In this document: positions 57,895 through 64,000 of the stretch, piece by piece | How positions within the stretch are numbered: the first letter of the stretch is position 1 | Layout of the letters: every line of letters begins with the position of its first letter | Assembly: GCF_030067675.1 (NCBI RefSeq) | Contig: NZ_JASJEV010000003.1 | Location: forward strand, 248,001 to 312,000 | Source of the DNA: Chelatococcus albus | GTDB taxonomy: Bacteria > Pseudomonadota > Alphaproteobacteria > Rhizobiales > Beijerinckiaceae | Direction: 5' to 3' | Length of the DNA stretch: 64,000 nt | Made by a program: the position numbers and the translations under genes | The notes under the pieces: generated by a model | What the model was told of the DNA's origin: nothing | The model's database searches: none | The model's input: only the letters and a program-made list of their open reading frames with translations

Positions 57895-59844
57895 TCAGGC
57901 CGCCCGGTCGGCAAAGGGCCGGGCACCGGGCTCTCCGGGCCGGGGAGCCTCGACCTCGGCCGCCGCCGGCCGAAGCGCGCGATCCGCGAGCGAGACGCCG
58001 ATCATGACGAGCGCCCCGAGCGGGAGAGAGACGAGCGCGATCCCGAAGGGCATGAGGCCGAACCAGTTGGCGATGCCGCGCGCGTGGCCCTCGAGAACCG
58101 CGCGTGCGGCCGCCCGCGCTGCCTCCCCTGTCGCTGCAAGCCACTCCACCTTGAGCGCGGCATAGCGGGCCGCTGCAGCAGGCGACGCGTTCGACAGCAT
58201 GCTCCACGTCTCGTAGAAGGCCGGCGCGGCGAAGCGGGTCGCGAGGACATAGTAGAGGCAGAGGCCGGAACCCGCGACCATGCCTGCGACCACGCCGGCG
58301 GCGGTTGTCCGCCGCCACCAGAAGCCGAGCACGAGCGCGGGGAAAAGGCCCGACGCCGCCAGGGCGAAGGCGGCTGGCGCGAGGGCGATCGCATCCTCAC
58401 GCCAGCGGAGCGCCAGCAAGGCGGCCGCGCCGGCCACCGCGACGAGGGCCAGACGCGCCACGATCAGCCGGCGGGCCGATGGCGCCTGACGGTCGATGGT
58501 GCGATGATGCAGGTCGTGCGCCAGAACGGCCGCCAGCGCGAAGGCAAGACCACCGCTCGCGGCGAGCGCCGCCGCCAGCAGCCCGGTGAAACCGAGCGTC
58601 GCCACGACGATCGGCAATCCCGCTGCTCGAGGCCCGGCGAGAAGGAGGACCGAGGGCGCCAGAGCCACATTCTCCGGCCGCAGAAATCCCGCATCGCCGA
58701 CAGCCCCGCTGCAGGCGGCGGCGACCGACACCGCGTCCACGGCCGCCATGCCGCAGATCTTTACGAGCCCCTGCCGGCCTTCCGTGAAGATCCAGTCCGG
58801 CAGGCGCGCCACGGGCCGGCCGACGAGCGTCGCCGCGACGTCGTGGGACAGGATGAGAGCGTAGGCCACACCGGCGAGGGCGAAGGCCGCGCCCAGCACG
58901 ACGGCCCAGGCGACGGCGCGCCGCGCCTCGCGCGCCGACGACGCTGCGATCGGCCGATGCAGGAGATGCGGCAGCGAGGCCGTGCCGGCGGCGATGGCCA
59001 CCACGAGCGCGGCAGCATTCAGCGGATCGGCAGCCATCTGCATGACCAGGCCGGCACTGTCGGGCGGCACACCGCTCGTGAGCGCCGGCACGAGGGGTTC
59101 TCCCATCCCGGCGCCGGCGCGCAGCATCCGGGCGCGCAGCCACAGCATGAGAAGTGGAAGGGTGGCGGCTGCGGCCACGACGAACGCCTGCGCCACCTGC
59201 GTCCAGGTCAGTGCGCGCAGTCCGCCGAACACCGTGCAGGCGATGACGAGAAGGCTTGCCGTGACGAGCGCCGTCTCGCGCGTGAGGCCGAAGCCCCAGG
59301 CGAGAAGTTCGCCGAGCGCCCAGAGTTGCGCGGCCAGGGCCGCGGCCCCGCTCGCGAGCACGACGACGACGGCCAGGAGGCGCGGCAGCGTGCCCCCGCA
59401 GCGCAGGGCGAGGGCATCCGGCACGGTCACGGCGCCCGATGCGTTGAGAGGCCCCGCCACGAGCGCGAGCATCAGCACGAGGCCCCCGGTCATGCCGAGA
59501 ACCGCGAGCAGGGCCCCGACGCCGCCGAAGAAGACGGAGCCCGGCAATCCGGTCAGGACGGCGACGGGCAGGATCGATACCGCGAGCGCCAGGCCGTTCC
59601 AGGCGGCGGCAACGCGCCGGCCGGCGGTGAAGAAGCCGGAGACGCGCATGGTGCGGCTCGCCCAGCCGAACAGCACATAGGCTGTGATGGTCGTGACGGT
59701 GAAGCCATAGGTGATGATCTGCGGCGGCAGCCCGATGCGCTCCAGGAGCGCGAAAACGAGAAAGATCGCCGCAAGGCCAGCGGCATAGAGGCTGTAGACG
59801 CGGCCGAGCGTGCGACTCTGGGGGCGTTCCGACGGCATCTCCAC
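57895..59844 (-). CDS. Sodium:solute symporter (SSS) family permease, VC_2705-like
   Basis: A 649-residue carrier with about 13 membrane helices. WASRTMRVSGFFTAGRRV and AVTVPDALALRCGG are the helix-1/helix-5 region; ALTWTQVAQAFVVAAAATLP and ASGGLAFALAAVLAHDLHH are later segments typical of the family. The start is a GTG after GAGGTGAC, with an ATG two codons on as an alternative. The small gene upstream is its likely subunit. Together with the divergent CrbR-like regulator this resembles acetate or monocarboxylate uptake systems, but the substrate is unproven. Confidence 0.9.
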   Translation of the reverse strand: MEMPSERPQSRTLGRVYSLYAAGLAAIFLVFALLERIGLPPQIITYGFTVTTITAYVLFGWASRTMRVSGFFTAGRRVAAAWNGLALAVSILPVAVLTGLPGSVFFGGVGALLAVLGMTGGLVLMLALVAGPLNASGAVTVPDALALRCGGTLPRLLAVVVVLASGAAALAAQLWALGELLAWGFGLTRETALVTASLLVIACTVFGGLRALTWTQVAQAFVVAAAATLPLLMLWLRARMLRAGAGMGEPLVPALTSGVPPDSAGLVMQMAADPLNAAALVVAIAAGTASLPHLLHRPIAASSAREARRAVAWAVVLGAAFALAGVAYALILSHDVAATLVGRPVARLPDWIFTEGRQGLVKICGMAAVDAVSVAAACSGAVGDAGFLRPENVALAPSVLLLAGPRAAGLPIVVATLGFTGLLAAALAASGGLAFALAAVLAHDLHHRTIDRQAPSARRLIVARLALVAVAGAAALLALRWREDAIALAPAAFALAASGLFPALVLGFWWRRTTAAGVVAGMVAGSGLCLYYVLATRFAAPAFYETWSMLSNASPAAAARYAALKVEWLAATGEAARAAARAVLEGHARGIANWFGLMPFGIALVSLPLGALVMIGVSLADRALRPAAAEVEAPRPGEPGARPFADRAA

Positions 59845-59871
59845 GGCGTCACCTCGTTCGGGAAGACCACT

Positions 59872-60123
59872 TCACACGTCGTCGTCGGCCGCGAATCGGC
59901 GGGCGAGTGCCGCCTCGCGTCGCACGGACCAGAGCGCGGCGCCGACGAGGCCGATCACCATTGTCCACACGAGACTGGCAAATGGCCCCTCCCCGGCCCC
60001 GCCAGCTGGCGCCAGCGCCAGGAGCAGAACGGGCGCCCCCATGCACAGGACGGCGAAGGCCGCCAGGCCCAGGGCGAGGCGCCGAGCGGCGCGCCGATGG
60101 CCTTCCACGTTTCCGCCAGCCAC
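59872..60123 (-). CDS. Small subunit of the SSS-type symporter (DUF4212-like)
   Basis: An 83-residue protein with two membrane helices: LALGLAAFAVLCMGAPVLLL and SLVWTMVIGLVGAALWSV, with a basic N-terminus (EGHRRAARR) and a charged tail RREAALARRFAADDDV. Such small partners stand directly before VC_2705-type symporters. The GTG at 60123 is preferred because GAGGAGGAG lies 9 bases upstream; an ATG nine residues earlier is possible. 27 bases separate it from the permease. Confidence 0.75.
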   Translation of the reverse strand: MAGGNVEGHRRAARRLALGLAAFAVLCMGAPVLLLALAPAGGAGEGPFASLVWTMVIGLVGAALWSVRREAALARRFAADDDV

Positions 60124-60318
60124 GTCCTGCGCCTCCTCCTCGCACATCCCGGGCGCCAGGCCGCCCGGGTGGTGTGAAGGTTGCACGGCCGGCCGTTTCA
60201 CGGAAGTCTCGGGAAACGCGCCTGCCGGCACGATCCTTCGCCAAAAAGCCGATGGTTCGGCTCTTGCGGGCGCGTCCCCGGGGCGGGACAATGACTCGGG
60301 GTTTTGGGAGGATCATGC

Positions 60319-60990
60319 GTGAGTGACCAGTCCGAGGCGCGGATCATCATCGCCGACGATCATCCGCTGTTTCGCGGGGCGTTGCGCCAGGCGATCGGCA
60401 GCCTCATCACAGGCGCGACGATCATCGAGGCCGGCAGTTTCGACGACATGACGAAGGAACTCGCTGGAACGGCGGACGCCGATCTCGTGCTGCTCGATCT
60501 CACCATGCCGGGCGTGCAGGGCTTCTCCGGGCTGATGTACCTGCGGGCGCAGCATCCCGGCATTCCCGTCGTGGTCGTCTCCGCCAACGACGATCCGGCC
60601 ACGATCCGCCGCTGCATGGAGTTCGGCGCCGCGGGCTACATCCCGAAGTCGCTCGACATCGACGGCATGGGCGCGGCGCTCAAGGTGGTGCTTGCCGGTG
60701 GCACCTGGACGCCGGCCGACGTCGACCTGTCCGGCCCGGTGGACCGCGAGACGGGCGAGATCGTCAAGCGCCTCGCCAGCCTGACGCCGCAGCAAGTGCG
60801 CGTGCTCATGATGCTGTCCGAGGGGCTCCTCAACAAGCAGATCGCCTACGAGCTCGGCGTCTCGGAGGCGACGGTGAAGGCGCACGTCTCCGCCATCCTG
60901 CAAAAGCTCGGTGTCGAGAGTCGCACCCAGGCGGTGATCGCCGCCTCCAAGATCGCCGCCGGCCAGTGGGCCGCGCCGGCGGCGAGTTGA
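60319..60990 (+). CDS. LuxR-type response regulator, CrbR/ErdR-like
   Basis: A 223-residue regulator. The receiver begins ARIIIADDHPLFRGALRQAI with phospho-acceptor Asp60 in LLDLTMPGVQGFSGLMYLRA, and the LuxR helix-turn-helix has LTPQQVRVLMMLSEGLLNKQ, then ELGVSEATVKAHVSAILQKL. The whole resembles the regulators paired with CrbS-type kinases. The GTG start follows GGGAGG; a nearby ATG is in another frame. It is divergent from the symporter subunit gene, with 195 bases between. Confidence 0.9.
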   Translation: MSDQSEARIIIADDHPLFRGALRQAIGSLITGATIIEAGSFDDMTKELAGTADADLVLLDLTMPGVQGFSGLMYLRAQHPGIPVVVVSANDDPATIRRCMEFGAAGYIPKSLDIDGMGAALKVVLAGGTWTPADVDLSGPVDRETGEIVKRLASLTPQQVRVLMMLSEGLLNKQIAYELGVSEATVKAHVSAILQKLGVESRTQAVIAASKIAAGQWAAPAAS

Positions 60991-61047
60991 CCGCGCGGTT
61001 GCCCACGCCTCGCCTCAGGCCACGGCGATCGCCTCGATCTCGGCGTG

Positions 61048-61401
61048 TCAGAGCGGGTCGAGGAGCTCCGCAACGACAACCGTCGCTGCCACCTTGTGGT
61101 CACCCAGCGCCTTGGTGCGCGCCGCGGTGTTGGCGGCGCGATAACTCGCATCCTTGAGGAAGGCGATCACCTTCACGAGATTGCGCACGTCCATGTCAGC
61201 ATCGCTGAGGATGGCACGGATATTGTCCCACAAGACATCGAGCTGTTCCTCGACCGTCTCCGGAATCGTTCCGTCACGGCGGATGCCGAGCGTGCCGCTG
61301 ATGAACAGCATCCGTGCCGCGCTCGTCGCTTCCACCGCGTGGGCGTAGGGCCCGACGGGCGCGAACACCCCGGACGGGTTGCGGGCCTTGATCTCGATCA
61401 T
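61048..61401 (-). pseudogene. ridA: RidA (YjgF/YER057c/UK114 family) with a premature stop
   Basis: A RidA-type protein of 117 visible residues beginning MIEIKARNPSGVFAPVGPYA, with SGTLGIRRDGTIPETVEEQL and VKVIAFLKDASYRAANTAAR. RidA deaminates reactive enamine/imine intermediates as a trimer. The frame stops at TGA 61048-61050 after VVVAELLDPL. Ten further codons in frame read HAEIEAIAVA and end at TGA 61015-61017, which is the expected last strand of RidA. Thus one nonsense codon, plausibly from TGG or CGA, removes the C-terminal strand. It may be a true mutation or a sequencing error; the protein might still fold. Confidence 0.8.
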
Positions 61402-61461
61402 GATGCTTCCTCCTCCCCTGCTTGCGGATGGGGTGTTTCGGGCGATCCATTTCGGGCTGCC

Positions 61462-62403
61462 TCAGGCGGCGCCCAGGAACTCGTCCATGCGGGCGAGCGC
61501 CCGCTCGGCGAGCGCGCCCGGAAAGGCGACGAAGACATGCGCGCCGCCGGGCCAGACGGCGAGCTCGCTGCGATTGCCCGCCGCAGCCCACCGGGCGCTC
61601 ATGAAGAGCGTGTCGTCGACGAGGAGATCGCGCGTGCCTACCGTGAAGAGCGCCGGCGGCAGGCCGGCGAGATCGGCCTGGATGGGGGAGACGTCGGGGT
61701 CGCGCACATCCCCACGCCTCCGCAGGAAGCCCTGCACGAAGAGAAAGATGTCGCGCGTGTTGAGGATGAGCTTCTCCTCGCCCCAGTTGCGCACGCTCGG
61801 CGTCATCGCGAGGTCGTAGACGCCCGCGACGAGATTGGCGGCGCGAAAGGGCCGTAGGCCGTGCCTGTCGCGCAGGCGCAGCAGGGTGACGACGGACAGA
61901 TGCGCACCGGCCGATTCGCCCCCGATCATGAACCGTTCGGTGCCGAAGCGGCGCGCCCCCTCGCGCAGGAGCCAGAGAGCCGCCGCCTCGCAGTCGTCCG
62001 GTCCGGCCGGATAGGGATCTTCCGGCGCGAGCCGGTAGTCGACCGAGACGCAGGCGAGTCCGGCATTGTCGGCAAGGCGCTCGAGGCGAGGGTCCTGCTC
62101 GTCGGCCGCGCCGAGCATCCAACCGCCACCGTGGAAATGCAGATAGACGCCGCGTGGGCGCTCCGGCGCGACGATGCGCAGGGACAGGGGCCCTCCCGGC
62201 CCCTCGATCGAGACCGTCTCGGCGCGCGGGCTTTTCGGAGCGAGCGGAAAGGGGCCGAGCCCGGCGGCACGCCGCTCGCGCACGACGGCGGCGGGGAACG
62301 ACCACTGGTCCGGCGCGCCGGTGAGCCTTGCGAGGATGTCGGCGTTGAGCGCCGCGGTCTCGGCGTCGACGGCAGCGGGATCGAAGAGAGTGGGATCGAG
62401 CAT
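61462..62403 (-). CDS. Alpha/beta hydrolase, hormone-sensitive lipase-like esterase
   Basis: A 313-residue serine esterase. [11 protein letters not shown] is the oxyanion HGGG motif, [16 protein letters not shown] follows, and [15 protein letters not shown] is the nucleophile elbow (Ser); the acid and His lie in LLVDDTLF and GGAHVFVAF. No signal peptide, so cytoplasmic. Substrate is probably a small ester. Gaps on both sides are short and no pathway is suggested. Confidence 0.88.
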   Translation of the reverse strand: MLDPTLFDPAAVDAETAALNADILARLTGAPDQWSFPAAVVRERRAAGLGPFPLAPKSPRAETVSIEGPGGPLSLRIVAPERPRGVYLHFHGGGWMLGAADEQDPRLERLADNAGLACVSVDYRLAPEDPYPAGPDDCEAAALWLLREGARRFGTERFMIGGESAGAHLSVVTLLRLRDRHGLRPFRAANLVAGVYDLAMTPSVRNWGEEKLILNTRDIFLFVQGFLRRRGDVRDPDVSPIQADLAGLPPALFTVGTRDLLVDDTLFMSARWAAAGNRSELAVWPGGAHVFVAFPGALAERALARMDEFLGAA

Positions 62404-62514
62404 GGCGGGGCTGGGGCGGCTTGCCTGGGCGGGAAGAGCCTGCGATGAAACATCGGCCCCGGCGCGCGGTCCAGCCCGCGCCGCGCTGGCCTGGCAGGGA
62501 AGGGGAGCAAGGGA

Positions 62515-62784
62515 ATGGCCAACGGATCGATGCAGCGCTTCTTCGGCGGTTCGCCGGGCGCCGTCGTGGTCAAGCTCGTCTTCCTGTCGATCCTCGTCGG
62601 CGCCTTCATGGCCTTCTTCGACATCACACCGAGAGGGCTGATCGACGGCACCGTCCGGTTCGTCCGTGGCATCCTCAATCGCGGCTTCGCGGCTGTCGAA
62701 GAAGTGTTCTGGTGGCTCGTCTACGGCGCCGTGATCGTGGTGCCCGTCTGGCTCGTGCTGCGCCTCTTCGGCGGCGGACGCTAA
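62515..62784 (+). CDS. DUF6460 small membrane protein
   Basis: An 89-residue protein with two membrane helices: [20 protein letters not shown] and [20 protein letters not shown], separated by [19 protein letters not shown]. It matches the DUF6460 layout found in alphaproteobacteria. Function unknown. AAGGGGAGCAAGG lies before the ATG. Confidence 0.78.
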   Translation: MANGSMQRFFGGSPGAVVVKLVFLSILVGAFMAFFDITPRGLIDGTVRFVRGILNRGFAAVEEVFWWLVYGAVIVVPVWLVLRLFGGGR

Positions 62785-62791
62785 TGCCCCG

Positions 62792-62818
62792 GCGCGCGCC
62801 CTCCAGGGGAGCGCGCGC
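62792..62818. terminator. Hairpin in the convergent gap before pyrD
   Basis: GCGCGCGC (62792-62799) and GCGCGCGC (62811-62818) can pair, with CC...GG extending the stem around CTCCAGG. It lies between two convergent genes and could end both transcripts; T-run absent. Confidence 0.45.
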
Positions 62819-62832
62819 GAAGACCGCAGGCC

Positions 62833-63918
62833 TCAGGCGAAGGCGCGCGCGATCTCGGCCGCGTCCCGGCCGACCGAGCCCGCGAGGCTCGCATTCTCGC
62901 GCGTCAGCCGCTCCGCGAGGCCGCGCTTGATCGCGCAGGCAAGCCCGGGCCCCTTGTAGACCATGGCCGAGTAGAGCTGGACGAGGGTCGCACCGGCCCG
63001 GATCTTGGTCCAGGCAGCCTCCGCGCAGTCCACTCCGCCGACGCCCACGAGGGGAAAGGCCCCGTCCACGCGCAGACAGGCCTCGGCCAGCATGCGGGTC
63101 GACAGGCGGAAGAGGGGCCTGCCCGACAGCCCCCCCGCTTCGCCCGCGACGCGTCTGTCGGCAAGGCTCGCCGGGCGCGACACCGTCGTGTTCGAGACGA
63201 TGAGGCCGTCGACGGCGCGCCGCTTCGCCACGGCGACGATGGCGTCGAGCTCGTCGAGCGTCAGGTCCGGGGCGATCTTGAGGAGCACCGGCCGGCGGCC
63301 GTGCCGCTCGGCGAGGCCGTCGCGCGCCGCCAGCACGCGGGCGAGGAGATCGTCGAGCGCCGCCTCCTGCTGCAGGTCGCGCAGCCCCGGCGTGTTGGGC
63401 GACGACACGTTGACGGTGAAATAGGCGGCATGGGGTGCGAAGGCCTCGATGCCGGCGACATAGTCGGCGGCGCGATCCGTCGTGTCCTTGTTGGCCCCGA
63501 TATTGACGCCGACGATGCCCGCCCGCCCCGCGCGCCGCGCGAGCCGCGCCCGCGCAGCCGCATGCCCCTCGTTGTTGAAGCCGAGGCGGTTGATGACGCC
63601 CTCGTCCGCCGGCAGCCGGAAGATGCGCGGCCGCGGGTTGCCCTCCTGCGGGCGTGGCGTGACGGTCCCGACCTCCGCGAAGCCGAAGCCGAGCGCCAGC
63701 AGCGCGTCGGGAACCTCGGCGTTCTTGTCGAAACCGGCGGCGAGGCCGACGGGATTGGGGAAGCGCAGGCCGAAAGCCTCCACCGCGAGCCGCGGATCAT
63801 CCGGGGCCGGGGCCGGCAGCGGCGCGGCGGCGAGCGCTCTGACCGTCAGGCGGTGCGCCGTCTCGGGGTCGAGAGCGAAGAGGAACGGCCGGGCGAGCCC
63901 AGCGAGCACATCGATCAT
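62833..63918 (-). CDS. pyrD: Quinone-dependent dihydroorotate dehydrogenase (class 2)
   Basis: A 361-residue FMN enzyme for pyrimidine synthesis, oxidising dihydroorotate and reducing quinone at the inner membrane. The N-terminal amphipathic helix ([20 protein letters not shown]) marks class 2. Others are [54 protein letters not shown] with the class 2 catalytic Ser, [11 protein letters not shown] and [20 protein letters not shown]. The start overlaps the stop of the upstream DUF952 gene (ATGA). Confidence 0.97.
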   Translation of the reverse strand: MIDVLAGLARPFLFALDPETAHRLTVRALAAAPLPAPAPDDPRLAVEAFGLRFPNPVGLAAGFDKNAEVPDALLALGFGFAEVGTVTPRPQEGNPRPRIFRLPADEGVINRLGFNNEGHAAARARLARRAGRAGIVGVNIGANKDTTDRAADYVAGIEAFAPHAAYFTVNVSSPNTPGLRDLQQEAALDDLLARVLAARDGLAERHGRRPVLLKIAPDLTLDELDAIVAVAKRRAVDGLIVSNTTVSRPASLADRRVAGEAGGLSGRPLFRLSTRMLAEACLRVDGAFPLVGVGGVDCAEAAWTKIRAGATLVQLYSAMVYKGPGLACAIKRGLAERLTRENASLAGSVGRDAAEIARAFA

Positions 63919-64000
63919 GGCAGATTGTCGGGGAAGCGGTGCCTGCCGCCGGCATCGAGGAGGAGCGGCACGGCGAAGCGCACGGCATCGAGCCCGAGCG
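63915..64000 (-). CDS. DUF952 domain protein, C-terminal part
   Basis: The last 27 codons of a gene entering from the right edge, reading [20 protein letters not shown] and RFPDNLP before the stop, which shares four bases with the pyrD start. The pattern LDADG-HRFP is typical of DUF952 proteins, which often stand before pyrD in alphaproteobacteria. Only the end is visible, so function and start cannot be given. Confidence 0.65.
   Translation of the reverse strand, partial: LGLDAVRFAVPLLLDAGGRHRFPDNLP

Noticed and set aside
60220-60260. A sigma-54 promoter before the CrbR-like gene
   Set aside because: GGCACG...TTCGC looks similar, but the GG-GC spacing is one base too long.
61015-61050. Selenocysteine at the RidA TGA
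   Set aside because: RidA has no known selenocysteine form, and no convincing SECIS-like hairpin was seen after the codon. Mutation or sequencing error is far more likely.

Overview
The window is high-GC, densely coded bacterial chromosome from an alphaproteobacterium, most likely of the order Hyphomicrobiales (Rhizobiales). Support comes from a tRNA-His of the alphaproteobacterial type (A73, U72), ALA synthase (hemA), a DUF982 gene, a PdhS/DivJ-type cell-cycle kinase, a PodJ-like polarity protein, a Brucella-Omp2-type porin, the conserved block murA / DUF2948 / hisD / UPF0262 / low-Mr phosphatase, and intergenic repeats of a kind common in this order. The genus cannot be fixed from sequence alone. 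No prophage, insertion sequence, CRISPR array or rRNA operon was seen.

Left part (1-26 kb): an acyl-CoA dehydrogenase, the PdhS-like kinase and two tandem phasins (PHA granule proteins) behind a promoter with a PhaR-like operator; tRNA-His; a DUF982 gene in an AT-rich patch; a tripartite tricarboxylate transporter (tctB-tctA-tctC) divergent, through a LysR regulator, from a coupled dehalogenase-like hydrolase and tartrate/D-malate dehydrogenase; terC; azlCD; the conserved hisD-murA block; hemA; tRNA-Thr followed by an unexplained repeat cluster and a LexA-type box; and a porin.

Middle (25-48 kb): an SLC13-type transporter, an AbrB-family membrane protein, an aminotransferase, the complete p-aminobenzoate set (pabB-pabA-pabC), mscL, a transporter/histidine-kinase fusion, a fatty-acid oxidation cluster (fadJ-like, thiolase, acyl-CoA dehydrogenase) with its own MerR regulator, and the PodJ-like protein.

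Right part (48-64 kb): a TSUP permease with its TIGR02186-type partner; all four components of the ligase-associated DNA damage response set (PdeM-like phosphoesterase, Lhr-type helicase, MBL-fold exonuclease, ATP-dependent ligase) in two divergent pairs; YjbQ; an SSS-type symporter with a small subunit, divergent from a CrbR-like response regulator; a RidA gene cut short by an in-frame stop; an esterase; and pyrD with the end of a DUF952 gene.

The most notable signals are the transporter-dehalogenase-dehydrogenase locus (possible uptake and breakdown of a substituted dicarboxylate), an inverted-repeat family carrying paired GANTC sites, a LexA-type box and a strong terminator bracketing a stretch with no convincing gene, and the RidA nonsense codon.
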